Of a DNA stretch of 64,000 nt, positions 45,924-57,436 are shown piece after piece. The notes beneath the pieces are model-generated. The model saw only the letters and a program-made list of their open reading frames with translations, made no database searches and was not told the DNA's origin. The stretch lies in NCBI GenBank assembly GCA_027886185.1, contig WOAB01000093.1:6944001-7008000 (forward strand). The letters run 5' to 3'. Position 1 is the first letter of the stretch. The number at the start of each line of letters is the position of its first letter. The position numbers and the translations under genes were made by a program. This DNA is from Rheum nobile (taxonomy: Eukaryota; Streptophyta; Magnoliopsida; Caryophyllales; Polygonaceae).

Positions 45924-46041
45924 CTTTGGTTGAAACAACTTTACGACATGTCAAATTACTACGGTTGTCACTATTGCTACGGGTCTTAATGAGAGTGAAA
46001 AATGTGTTTTGTTACTACGATTACAGATTTACTACGGTTAC
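45924..46041. repeat. CACTA subterminal repeat array (part 2 of right side)
   Basis: Contains ATTACTACGGTTG, GCTACGGGTC and TTTACTACGGTTAC, the same words as 34616-35010 and 40560-40790. It is cut at 46042 by the LTR of element D. No closing CACTA terminus is found to the right, so that terminus is lost. Confidence 0.7.
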
Positions 46042-46485
46042 TGATCGAGGCTAAAGTCGTATCGCCTAATCAAAATAATCCTTAACAACCTAAACTAGTA
46101 GAATAGGCAAGTAAGGGTCGAATCCCACATGGAGGAGTTATCTTTCTTAATGCAAGTTAGTGTGTCAAAGTAACAAATGGGGATTTTGATTGATTGTTGT
46201 GGAACAAGTAAACAAAGCAAAGTAAACAAAACAAAAGGTTGAAATCAATTGGAGAAAAATACTTAGCCAAACAAATATCCACCATTCATTTGATTTGTTG
46301 ATCCTAGATTATCTCTAATTCCTTCCTATGAATGCTCCTATTCCTTTTCTTATGTTATAAACAGGACAAACAGACCCTGATAATACTAACTATTAAATAA
46401 CCATGAAAACCTCACAATTCAATTCAACAGCAACAATGAGCACATGAATTTAGATAGATACATGCAAGAGTAGCAAACAGTCATA

Positions 46486-48096
46486 CTATTGCATGCAATT
46501 AATTCTCCATCCAGTTTGCACTCGGGTGGGGACCAACTCTCCTTGTTGATTCTCCACAACTGTGATGCCTCCCTTCTTAGGAACAACTTGTGTTGGGCTC
46601 ACCCACTTACTGTCGGAGATAGGAAAAATCATTCCAGCTTGTAGGAGTTTCAGCACCTCCTTTTTCACCACCTCCATCATTGGTGGATTGAGTCTTCTCT
46701 GCGGCTGTCTCGATGGCTTGGCGTCCTCCTCCAGCTGAATTTTGTGCATACAGGTAGAGGGGCTGATCCCCTTTATGTCAGCGATGGTCCATCCCAAGGC
46801 TGTCTTGTGTTCCTTAAGCACTGCCACCAATTTCTTCTCTTGATCTTTGGAGAGCTTATTGGAGATAATGACTGACAGTGTGTCATCCTTGCCCAGGAAG
46901 GCATACTTGAGGTGGTCTGGTAGTGGCTTGAGTTCAATTTCTGATGCCTGCACAACAGAAGGTAAAAGCCTTTCGCTTGGCACTGTTAGTGGAATGGGGC
47001 CAACGCCCAAAGGTTGGAGACGAGGCTTACCATAGGCATCCAAATGAGCCACAGTTTCCTGCAGGTTAGTAGACAAGGCAAAATCTTCCTGTGGATCTAC
47101 TATTTCATTCTCTAAAACAGATTTCAGCTCATCGGAACAAGTAGTATCAAAAACAACTTGCACAATAGGCTCAATCACATAAACAGCACACAGAGAATGA
47201 TCATCAATGGGGTGTTTTATAGCATCATATATGTTGTACTCCACCTTTTCCCCATCAAATTCCATAGTAAGGGTTCCACTACTTACATCAATCTTTGTCT
47301 GGGATGTTTTCATAAATGGCCTACCTAACAGTATAGGGGCTGCATTCTTGTCGTGGTCCATATCCAGCACAAAGAAATCAGCAGGAAAAATCAAGTTGTC
47401 AACCATTACCAGGACATCTTCCACTACCCCTTTCGGGTACACATTAGATCTATCAGCCAATTGGACAACTATTCCTGTTTCATGCAATGGTCCTAATTCT
47501 AATGATTCATACAAAGAATAAGGCAAGACATTTATAGATGCACCTATATCTAGCATAGCTTTTTCAAATTTAGTGTCACCTATTACGTATGGAATACTAA
47601 ACATGCCTGGATCACCACACTTTTTAGGCATACGCCTTTGAAAAACAACAGACACTTGTTCGCTCACCTTAATCTTTTGCTTTCCCTTCAATTTCTGACT
47701 TCTTTTAATGGTACACAGTTCTTTCAGAAATTTAGCATAGCGAGGAATACTCTTAACAAGCTTGAGTAAGGGAATGTTTACCTCATATTTACTGAATGTC
47801 TCGAAGATCTCCTTATCATTCTCCGGTCTTCTAGTGTCCCTCAACACTTCTGGGAATGGTGCGGGTGGCTTCAGTGAGCTGAGTGGTGGAAGATCGGGCC
47901 AAATATAATCATCCTCGACAGGTACAAGTAAGCCGCGATTGCGGAGTGGTTCCCGGGGTCGCGGAACTACGTTCGAGTCATCGGAGGCTCCAGGGGACAA
48001 TCCGCGATCGCGGATTTCATTTCGCGGTCGCGGAAAATGCTCGACCTGTTCCTCTTTTGCATGGCTTTTTCCACGGTCGCGGAAAATATTCCGCAA
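46486..48096 (-). pseudogene. Protease and N-terminal RT fragment of element D
   Basis: A 536-codon frame. The N-terminus is GC-repeat-encoded (for example FRDRGK, PRPRNEIRDRG). The protease shows PGMFSIPYVIGDTKFEKAML, DIGASINVLPYSLYE (D-I-G-A active site) and ILLGRPFMKTSQTKIDV. Then follow the pre-RT segment (VLKEHKTALGWTIADIKGIS, CMHKIQLEEDAKPSRQPQRR) and the start of RT (EVLKLLQAGMIFPISDSKWV, VPKKGGITVV, TRVQTGWR). At TGWR the frame passes into LTR sequence and stops, marking an illegitimate deletion junction at about 46505-46510. Confidence 0.9.
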
Positions 48097-48175
48097 TCGC
48101 GGAAATTCTTCAAAAAAGTCCTCGCCTTCAGGTATAGATCCGCGGTCGCGGATTTCCTAGTGTGGTCGCGGAAAA
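47930..48175. repeat. CCGCGATCGCGG-type palindrome cluster in the linker of D
   Basis: Six to eight palindromic modules, including AATCCGCGATCGCGGATT (47999-48016) and ATCCGCGGTCGCGGAT (48138-48153). Flanks are AT-type in some copies and TT/AA-type in others but stay complementary. Two in-frame stops occur here. The position in the gag-protease linker is the same as that of the GGGGT-loop hairpins in A and C. Confidence 0.85.
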
Positions 48176-48177
48176 TT

Positions 48178-49678
48178 TTATGTGGTGTCTTCTGCTACTG
48201 CCTTTCCATTTCCAGCCATATTCTCTTTCACGTGATCACCCTCCTCTGTTACGGGTGTGATTCCCAGCTGTATACCACTCCTTAGTGTCATCGCACATAC
48301 ATTCTCTCGTGGGTTCTCTACCGTAGGACATGGTAGTTGCCCGACCTCCCTGGCTTCCAACTTACTCAACACTTGAGCGACTTGTCCATACTGATTCTCC
48401 AAGTTCTGAATACTAGACTTTGTCTCGTGCTGATGTTGGACCAGAGTGTTGGTTAGCGCTGTAATGCTCTGGGTGAGAGCACTATTTTGTTGGACCATAG
48501 TATTTGCCAACGTCGATATGCCTTGGGTGAAAGATTTGATTATGTCATCGACGAACATAGATGAACTTGAGACTTGGTCTTGAGGTCTTGTGTCAAATTG
48601 CTCTCTAAATTGGTGTTGTTGACCCCCAGACGGCTGAAATTATTGTGGACGCAGTGGGAACTGAGGTGGCATGTGTTGAAATTCCTGGTCATCACGACCC
48701 TGAGGATGATTCTGTTGATTCCCGTATCTCAGATTGGAGTGATCTCTCCACCCTGGATTGTATGTGTTGGAGTACGGGTCATATCTTGGTCTAGGGGGGG
48801 GGGGAGGGGGGGGGGGGGGCGAAACCTCCAATGGCATTCACCTCAGCAATAGGTTCAAGAAGTGTTGGGCAGTCGTCAGTGGGGTGCATCGGATCATGAC
48901 AGATTCTGCAGGCTTTAACTGCCCTTTATGCACAAGGGTTTGCCCTTTTGATGAATTGTTGCGAGCTCTCAGATAGCTCACAGAATAACTCAAATGCTGC
49001 AGCTGGCGTCTTGTTTAGAATGCTACCGCCACAGGCTGCGTTTACCAATCTGCGCTCACTCTCAAGGAGCCTGCCATATAGATATAGAACGAGATCTTGT
49101 TCAGAATAACCATGGTAGGGGCAACTAGATATCAATCTCCTGAATCTCTCATAATAGTCATACAACGACTCAGTAGCATGTTGTTCGACGTTGCTGATGC
49201 TTCTCTTCAGGCTATTGAGTTTTGTTGCAGGGAAGTATTTCTCAAGAAAGACTCTCTTCATCTCTGCCCATGTATCTATGCTTCCCGAAGCCAAATAATA
49301 GAACCAATCATTGGCCGCATCCTTCAGAGAGAAAGGAAAGGCCCTCGGCTTGATTTGGTCCTCAGTGATGTTCCTCGGCTTCATGCTAAAGCAGACGGCG
49401 TTGAATTCAGAAAGATGCTTGTTAGGGTCTTCACCATTCAACCCATGGAAGTGGGGTAATAAATGAATCAACCCAGATTTTAGCTCAAAATTCACACCAT
49501 CCTCAAGGCCTGGGAACTGCACAGCAAGTGGTTTCTGTTCGAAGTTCGGGGCAGTCAACTGCCTCAAAGTCGGTATTTCTTCAGCCATTTCTATATCAAA
49601 ATCAAAAAGGGAAAAATCAGTAGCACGAGTGTGGACCGTAAGATAGGTCCACACAAAAGTTGACACACAAACGAACAC
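48178..49678 (-). pseudogene. Gag and linker of element D, frameshifted
   Basis: 49678-48926 is gag with LKSGLIHLLPHFHGLNGEDP, NDWFYYLASGSIDTWAEM and FLEKYFPATKLNSLKRSI. The usual initiator of this family (MVHTRA) reads TVHTRA here, an ATG-to-ACG change. After 48926 the frame is shifted. The linker (PRPRYDPYSNTYNPGWRDHS) lies in another frame behind a poly-C/poly-G tract, and 48558-48178 (FVDDIIKSFTQGISTLANTM) continues to a TAA. The knuckle is degraded. The family resemblance to A and C is clear in every block. Confidence 0.85.
48794..48819. repeat. G-run (11 G, A, 14 G) in the linker of D
   Basis: Encodes a polyproline stretch on the minus strand where A and C have only GPPRPR. Replication slippage here probably caused the adjacent frameshift. 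The run could form a G-quadruplex on the plus strand, or be mis-sequenced in length. Confidence 0.85.
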
Positions 49679-50696
49679 AAAGAAAAATTAAAAGCTTGCC
49701 TCCCCGGCAACGGCGCCAATTTGATCGAGGCTAAAGTCGTATCGCCTAATCAAAATAATCCTTAATAACCTAAACTAGTAGAATAGGCAAGCAAGAGTCG
49801 AATCCCACATGGAGGAGTTATCTTTCTTAATGCAAGTTAGTGTGTCAAAGTACAAATGGGGGTTTTGATTGATTGTTGTGGAACAAGTAAACAAAGCAAA
49901 GTAAACAAAACAAAACAAAAGGTTGAAATCAATTGGGGAAAAACACTTAGCCAAACAAATATCCACCATTCATTTGATTTGTTGATCCTAGATTATCTCT
50001 AATTCCTTCCTATGAATGCTCCTATTCCTTTTCTTATGTTATAAACAGGACAAACAGACCCTGAGAATACTCTCCCCCATACTTAAACATTGCATTGTCC
50101 TCAATGTAATGAAAGACAAAAGAATAGAAGCACATGGAAGAGCAAAAAATAACTCACAGACGCCGCCGAGCTGCTTGGACACTTTCGTTGTTGCTGGCGG
50201 TATACTCAGTAACGCCCAGGTCTCTAGTGTTGGGCGGGTGTCTTCATCAACTCCATAGTTTTCTCCTACCGTGCAACCAAGAGGAAACCACTTTCGTGAG
50301 TAGTGGCTATGCAAAGATGTCGGGGCTGCACGGCCTTCAACGAACACATGGTGGAGCCCAGATGTTAGCGTGGTGGGGGCTCTAGTGTTCCTTCTCCTCG
50401 GCTGTCAATTGTAGGGCCATCATCGTTGCCAAATAATGTATAGGGCTAATGTCTCCTCCTTTGACAACATGATGTGCACCGTCTCTCCATGGGGAACTCT
50501 GGACAGCTGGCCTACGGTAGAACTTTTTTTTTATTATTTTTTTTATAGAAATCCGTTTAAGGTTTTTTCGGATTTTTTTTTTGGCTCCCCGTTTAAGGTT
50601 TTTTCGGAGAGTTTATTAGTGCAGGGTTTGAAGACTTACATTGGTGGTAAACACCTTCTTCAATAGGCATGGGTATCTTCCCTGCAGGTTAGTTGG

Positions 50697-50764
50697 AAAC
50701 AAAAACAAAAACAAAAACAAAAACAAAAACAAAAACAAAAACAAAAACAAAAACAAAAACAAAA
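50697..50764. repeat. (AAAAAC)n microsatellite in element B
   Basis: About eleven AAAAAC units. The matching position in C (58728-58744) has about three, so the tract expanded or contracted after the copies separated. Confidence 0.92.
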
Positions 50765-50875
50765 CACACCAAAAGCAATGCAAAAACAAAGAAAGAAAAA
50801 CAAGAAAAGTAATACAAACCTCGGGTTGCCTCTCGGACAGCGCCTTAGTTATTGTCGTTGGCTCGACATGAGACT

Positions 50876-53590
50876 CAGACAATCTCAATCCACAACATCA
50901 GGTTCCTTAGGAACCCTCTCATTCAGCACCTCTTTCCCGAACCAATCATGGAAAGGTTTGAACCTTAGACCATTCCTCTTCTTCAACGGCTCTTTCACCT
51001 TGTCCTTCTTAGTTGCCTTGCCCCATACTTAGATCGATCAGGGGGGTGTTTAAGCTCAACTTCAGGGGCCTGCACAGTAGAGGGAACAAGCTTCTCGCTC
51101 AGAGTTAGCACATTGGGGCCACTACCCGAAAGAGAAGTAGGAGACTCACCCTTCTCATCCAATAAAGCCGTGACTTCCTGTAGATTAGAAGATACGGTAA
51201 TATCGACAGGCAAGTCAACTATGGAATCCTCTATTATAGGTTGCAATTCATCCAAAGGGTTAGGACTCATTACATCAACAAAGTTCAAAGAGGTGTTAAT
51301 GACGAGTTTCATATCATATATGTTATATTCAACTCCATCCCCATCAAATTCCATAGTTAATTTCCCACTTCTGACATCAATTATGGTATTTGCGGTTTTC
51401 ATGAATGGTCTACCTAACAACATATGTGCACCTGTACCACCACCCATATCAAGCACACAAAAATCAGTAGGAAAAATCAGCTTATCTACCATAACAAGGA
51501 CATCTTCAACAACCCCTTTCGGGTAGACATTGGTTCCATCAGCTAATTGAATAACTAGCCTAGTGTCCTGTAATGGCGGCAGACCAAGAGACTCATAAAA
51601 TGACAATGGTAAGACATTAATAGCTGCACCAAGATCTAACATAGCTTTATCAATCTTTGTCTCACCAATGATGCAGGGGATAGAAAACATACCTGGATCA
51701 CTGCACTTCTTGGGCAGGCGTCTTTGAAACACAGTAGAAACTTGCTCGCTCACCTGGACCTGCTTCTTTTGCTTCTGCTTCTGTTTCCTCTTGATTGTGC
51801 AAAGTTCCTTCAAGAAACGAGCATATTTGGGAATACTTTTAACAAGTTTGAGTAAAGGGATGTTTACCTCGCACTTGCTAAACGTCTCGAAGAGGTCCTT
51901 ATCGTCGACTACCCTTCTCTCCTTGAGCGCCTCTGGGAATGGGGCGGGTGGCTTTTCGGAACCGAGAGGAGGAAAGTATGGACGAATGTAGGTGTCCACG
52001 TAAGGTTCTTTAACAGGTCCAGGAGATCCACCGCGGGTGCGGTCAACATCCACCGCGGGGTGCGGTGCATCCCGAGAAAATTTTCGAGAAATAGTATCGT
52101 CACCGCGGGGTGCGGTGCCTCCCACCGCGGGGTGCGGTGGACTCGACAGAACATTCTGATCCTCCTCTTCATTCTCACCGCGGGTGCGGTCGTCTTGCCG
52201 TTGGGTGCGTGCTCCTCCAGAACTTCCTCTTTTCCTGACTCGTCCTTTTCAGCATTAGGAGCGATGGGCAATTGCTTTCCACTTCGAAGCATCACAACAC
52301 TAACATTTGCTCGTGGGTACACAGCCATTTGAGATGGTAGATTTCCTGAAGTTTTTGCATCAATTCTAGTGATCGCTTCAACCATTTGTCCCATCTGCGT
52401 TTCTAGGTTCTTGATACTCGACGCCGTAGCTTGAACATGTGTGGCGAAATGTTTAGTCAAGGCTTGGAGCATATCTTCAGTTGAAGGAGACGTACCAGGT
52501 TGTTGATCTTGTGACCTTTGCAGAAATTGAGGTCTAGGCTGAGGTTGTTGTTGTTAATTCGGTTGATCCCTCCATCTGAAATTGGGATGGTCTCTCCATC
52601 CCGGATTATATGTGCTGGAGTAGGGATCGTTTCGAGGTCTTGGAGGTCCATAACCTCCTACATGGTTCACCTCAGCATTCAGATCATTTTGCAATTGAGG
52701 ACATGCATCGGTGGGGTGGAATTGGTCAGCACAAATCCTATATGCTTTGAGTTGTTAAGGAGTTCCTTGCAGCGTTAGTCTCCTCACCATGTCCTTCAAT
52801 TCAGCAATCTCGCTCGCTAGCTCAGAGTGATTGGAGTTCATGGCATTGACTCCTCTCTTGGTAGAAGTTCTACCGAAATTTCTTGTCCCCTCTGCCATCT
52901 CCTGAATCTTTTACATGGCTGCTACCGGCGTTGTGTTGAGAATGTTGCCACCGCATGCAGCGTCAACGATCCTTCTCTCATGATCCAGCAAACCATTGTA
53001 GAGATGAAACACAAGATCTTGAGTAGTGTACCCGTGGAATGGACAGCTTGAGCAAAGTCTCTTGAACCTCTCATAATACTCGTACAGAGTTTCGTCAGTT
53101 CCTTGCTCAATGTTGCTTATAGGCTTCTTCATGCTATTCGCCTTCTTGGCAGGAAAGTATTTTTCCAGAAAGGCCTTGTGAAGCTTGTTCCACGTGTCTA
53201 TGCTTCCAGTGGGGAGATGGTAATACCAATCATCAGCTGCGTCCTTGAGGGTGAACCCGAAATCTCTCATCTTGATTTGTTCCTCCGTGACGTTCGCCGG
53301 TTTCATGCTCATGCAGACAGTGTGGAATTTACCCATATGCTTGATTGGGTCTTCACCACTTAGTCCATGGAATGACGGGAGCAAATGAATCAGCCCCGGC
53401 TTCAGTTCAAAGTTCACGCCATCTCCTATGGCTGGGATGGTCACAGCCAGTGGTTGCATGGTCAGATTCGACGCAGTCAATTGCCGAAGTGTTTGGTCAG
53501 CCATTGCAACTTGTGGGGTGGTGTGTTCTCTACGGTTCCTGTGGAACGTCCTGTCGACCCTGGATCTAAATCAACAAGTGGATTGTCAAT
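50876..53590 (-). pseudogene. Gag-protease of element B, multiply broken
   Basis: Homologous to the frame of C throughout. Damage visible by comparison: GAA to TAA at about 52911 inside gag, TAA shared with C at about 52757, CAA to TAA at 52554-52556 in the Gln-rich linker, a one-base loss near 52207 inside a GC module, and a one-base loss in a C-run near 51020 that spoils the C-terminus. Conserved pieces include IHLLPSFHGLSGEDP, DDWYYHLPTGSIDTWNKL, the protease active site MLDLGAAINVLP and LLGRPFMKTANTI. The N-terminal codons (MVHTR) lie on the far side of the solo LTR at 55966 onward. Confidence 0.88.
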
Positions 53591-53595
53591 AGCAC
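53591..53595. repeat. Target site duplication AGCAC, left of solo LTR
   Basis: Repeated at 55966-55970. Confidence 0.88.
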
Positions 53596-54335
53596 TGTAA
53601 CACCCCCAAATTTAACCCCATTTGAAAGCGCTACTGCCGATGACCCCAGACGTAAACCCCGAAGTCACCCCAGGCTTTTCCGACGTCATAAATGACTTAA
53701 AACATAGTTACAATACTAAAATCATAACTTTTATTAAACCACATGGTCGCGGAATTACACGATTCCAAAAACGACCCAATTAATCAGAAATACAACAGCG
53801 AGAGTCTTTAACAAAATACAAAATAGAAAATAGCACAGCGGAAATCTTTAAAATACAACGACAAAACAACTTGTCGAAAACACCGTTCATCTTCATAGTC
53901 GTTCTAGCCTTCTTAGATCTGCATGTGCCGAAACGGACGGACGACACCCCCATGACGTTATCGATAAATAAAATACAAGAGTTAGTCTAATGAATAGACT
54001 AAGCAAGGGCTACCAATAATTCACACAAACACATCCCAAGCAGTTCCACATATCACAAATCACATCACAATCTCAAGTCACATGATTACAGTATATCTCT
54101 TATATTAGCGTTGATTCTAGCAGAATATACAACCTAATATAATATCTGATTTTAATTATCTCAAATTAATTAAAAACCACTTGCCTGGAAAGACGAGATT
54201 TTCCTAGCTGCACTAGAGCCTAGCTGCACTACTCGACAAAGTTCATTAATTAGGTGCTTTCAGGCACTTATCTGAATTAAATGACCACACACACACACAT
54301 ATCACGTTATAAACTTTTAACTGGACCTCACAGGA

Positions 54336-54575
54336 TCCAAACTTTTACTATCGCATTGGGTCTTAATCGCCCTTATAAAGAATGAACCTCTCGGAGTCCA
54401 AACTTTCACTATCGCATTGGGTCTTAATTGCCCTTATAAAGAATGAACCTCTCACAGTCCAAACTTTCACTATCGCATTGGGTCTTAATTGCCCTTATAA
54501 AGAATGAACCTCACAAAGTCCAAACTTTTACTATCACATGGGTTTTAATTACCCTAAACAGTTATAAAGAAACAC
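54336..54575. repeat. Tandem array, 4 x 61 bp, inside the solo LTR
   Basis: TCCAAACTTT starts lie at 54336, 54397, 54458 and 54519, exactly 61 bp apart. Units contain CTATCGCATTGGGTCTTAAT and CCCTTATAAAGAATGAACCTC. The LTRs of element 1 lack this array. Confidence 0.92.
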
Positions 54576-55513
54576 CCATGGAACACACCGGATCCAGGCG
54601 CTCCTACGAATACTTGTGCTAACTAACAGTTAAACACGCAAACACATTACACAGAGAACCATCACGGCTCAACCTGAACAACTATCACCCTAGATTTAAT
54701 AATCTAAGCCACACACAATAAATCATATCAAGGACCCTTACGGCCTTCACCTGCACAACAAATCTATCATATACTAGCGTCGGTTCTAGCAGAATATACA
54801 ACCTAGTAATAATATCCGTTTTATTTCACATAACGTTATCAAATCAATTTCCAACATAATTAACAATCATCCCAAATTATTTAACAACAAAACTATTGAT
54901 AAATAATAAAATATGGAATGATGAACAAGAGAGAACCGCCACTTGCCTGGAAAGACGAGCTCAAACAAAGCTTAAGAACGGGTTCCTGAATCCAAAACGG
55001 GGACAGATCTGGAATAAAAATCCCTCAAAGTCAAACCACAAGACACACAACTCGGACGCCAATACCGCGATAGCGGTGAGTCGCGGCCAGTCGCGGTTCA
55101 TCAACAGTGGCAAAGCTTCGACAGCTTCCATGGCGGGAGAAAAATACCCACCTCGATTCAAGCTTCGTCTTGCATTCGAATTGATCACAAAGCACCTCTA
55201 AGCTTCACCTAACACCTTGGCAACCTTCTCCAACCCACGAAGCCTCTCGATTCAAGCCCAAAACCGAGCTCACAGCTCGTGCATCAATGGCAAAACAGGG
55301 GAAAACAGAGGAGAAAGAGAGAAGAAGAAGAGAGAAAGAAAGGGTTCGGTCTTCACCTCCTTTTATAGCATAAATCCGAATCACCTCAGGGGGAACAAGC
55401 CGGGGACAAGGGGACAAAGGCAAAGGGCAAGTTGCAAGCCCACTTGGCCTGCCCACAGACGCTACAGTGGCCGCCTCGAGAGGAAGACGACACTGCCCAA
55501 ATCTTGGCATTAC

Positions 55514-55566
55514 CGCGATCGCGGCCGGTCGTGGTGAATCGCGGTCAATCGCGGTGAGTCGCGGTT
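55514..55566. repeat. GC-rich 10-bp-period array in the solo LTR
   Basis: CCGCGATCGCGG followed by four blocks of NNTCGCGGNN at 10-bp spacing, one degraded to GGTCGTGGTG. It corresponds to 1746-1807 and 6215-6266. Confidence 0.85.
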
Positions 55567-55965
55567 TTAAGGCCGACTTCGTAAATTCTTATCCGAACTC
55601 AACTTGGGTTAATTTCCTTAAACCCGGGTTAAATATATTCGTACATCATCTAGCACAAACATCTCAAGCAATTACCTCGCACAATTACCGTGCACAAATA
55701 TCTTATATAAATATCTTGCACAAATACTTTACATAATTATCTTGCATATATTTGTAACACTCCAGGCCAAGCTAACACAGCTACCAAGCCACCCACCCAT
55801 CTTACATGATGCCGGTGCCGGTACTGGTACCCGCCTGAGTCCACAATTATCCTACACGAATATCTTATATAAATATTTTACAACAATATCTTATATAATT
55901 ATTTTGCAACAATATTTCATACGAGTAAAGCTCAAAAATACCCTTAAAAATTACGGGGTGTTACA

Positions 55966-55970
55966 AGCAC
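55966..55970. repeat. Target site duplication AGCAC, right of solo LTR
   Basis: Identical to 53591-53595. On the minus strand it covers the Ala codon of MVHTRA in the gag of B. Confidence 0.88.
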
Positions 55971-56055
55971 GGGTGTGGACCATAAGATAGATCCACACCA
56001 AAGTCGGTAACAAACAAAAACACAAATTTTGATTCCCCGGCAACGGCGCCAAATT

Positions 56056-57436
56056 TGATAGGGCTAAAGTCGTATGCCTAATCAAAGAAATCCTAAAGTA
56101 CCTACTAAAGAGTATAGCAAGCAAGTCAGGGTCGAACCCAAGGGAATCAGGTTATCTATTCTTGTAATTCGCAAGTCACCAACTAGGAACTAAAGGGGGG
56201 GGGGGGGGGGTTGTATGATTTTCGAACCAAGTAATTAAAACAAAGGAAGTAAACAGATTCGCAGGCAAATGTTGTGAATATGATAGGGAAAAGCGTCACA
56301 CCTGACAAAGATCCACACAACAAGAGATATGGTTGATCACTGAATTCTATCAATCTCAAGTTCTTATCTTTCCTTTAGTTGTCCTTATCCCGATCTTAGG
56401 TAACTATTAGTTCTACCAGCCCTAATAGTACTTATTACTAAATCAAATCCGAAAACCTTCAAGACTCAACAAAACAATAGAATTCAAACAAGGATTCAAC
56501 AAGATACATGCAATAGAAACAACCCGTTACTATAAGCATGCAATTAACTCTCTCTCACGATGAACACTCGCAACCCGTTTATGTAAATCGTGTTTGCTAC
56601 TAGATATGCAACCCGAACCCGGAATCACAAGTCCTAGCAATTAGGAAGATATCAATAGACCTAGGTAGCTACTCTAGATAAATCAACATAAACCAATAAA
56701 CATTCAAGCACAAGAGAATTAATCCAACTAGATAGGAAATCGAACAAGAGTAGAAAACTCACAACCAATCAATTGAAGGCTTCAAAAACGTCAAGTGCAA
56801 CAATGGAGGTTTAGTTCTCCATAAGGTTTTGTGAGAGAAAACTAAGATAGGTGGCAACTAGGGTTCAGTTGCAAAACAAAAGGTAACCTCCAAAAAGTCT
56901 TAGAAAGTACCTTAAATACTAGGACAATTAATTCAGAAATAAAGAAAAGGAAATAACAAACTTGGAAACAAAGTTTCGGAAATAAAACAAAACGGGAAAT
57001 AAAAACTCGGAAAAAAAGTCTTCAGCGCGCGTGCCACCGCGGGTGCGGTGACACCCATCGCGGGGTGCGGTGGAACTCCAGCGTCCAGCTTCTCTGATCT
57101 TCTCGCCGCGGGTGCGGCAAGGCCCACCGCTAGGTGCGGTGGCATTCCAGAATTTCGTTCTCCTTTCTGCTTGCTCCACCGATGGGTGCGGTGGTCTTCG
57201 GTGCGGGTGCGGCAAGGCTCCAATACTCCTTTGTCTTCTCTCAAGGCTTCTCCTTGCATCCTTCGCACCGCTCCTTAACTCTTCTCTTCCATGTGCCTCA
57301 GAACTCTGTAAATCCTATGATTTCTTCACTTCTTGGCTTCTCATCCGGATCACAGAGTTAACACCAGAACACACCTAAAACTCATCTAAACCATGCTAGT
57401 AACCACTAGATGTGCTATACAATATATCACATATCA
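56056..57436 (-). repeat. LTR shared by elements B and C (1381 bp)
   Basis: Begins TGATAGGGCTAAAGTCG beside the primer site of B on its left and ends CACATATCA beside the polypurine tract of C on its right. There is no target duplication around it. It contains a 16-G run (56195-56210) and GC hairpin modules at about 57032-57215. It is nearly identical to 61663-63044. Confidence 0.9.

Larger units (their letters stand above)
46042..50069 (-). mobile_element. Element D: Athila/Tat-like element with large pol deletion and truncated LTRs
   Basis: The left LTR begins TGATCGAGGCTAAAG at 46042 but stops near 46507, where pol starts abruptly inside reverse transcriptase. The right LTR begins at 49722 next to the TTGGCGCCGTTGCCGGGGA primer site and stops at 50069, where element B begins. 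Gag, linker, protease and the first part of RT remain. It is related to A, B and C (same primer site, same DLGA protease) but clearly diverged. It is the only Athila/Tat copy here that still shows any RT sequence. Confidence 0.88.
53596..55965 (-). mobile_element. Solo LTR of the element-1 (TR-GAG) family, 2370 bp
   Basis: Starts TGTAACACCCCCAAATTTAA and ends ACGGGGTGTTACA like the LTRs at 1-6528, with AGCAC on both sides. No internal region is present, so the element was reduced by LTR-LTR recombination. It is a diverged subfamily: GC-rich arrays sit at about 55066-55100 and 55514-55566, a 61-bp tandem array is present, and the 3' part differs (repeated ACAAATATCTTATATAAATA words). Orientation is given by homology to element 1. 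Confidence 0.92.
50070..57436 (-). mobile_element. Element B: 3'-truncated relative of C, sharing the LTR 56056-57436
   Basis: The internal region begins at 50070 in the middle of the 3' non-coding part (matching C from 58093), directly against the cut LTR of D, so the 3' LTR of B and about 650 bp are lost. Its 5' LTR at 56056-57436 is at the same time the 3' LTR of C. A solo LTR of the element-1 family (53596-55965) is nested in its gag. The reading frame is heavily damaged. Confidence 0.88.

Noticed and set aside
50616..50888. 90-codon minus-strand frame with a long Leu/Phe repeat, as a membrane protein
   Set aside because: The hydrophobic run is just the translation of the (AAAAAC)n microsatellite complement.
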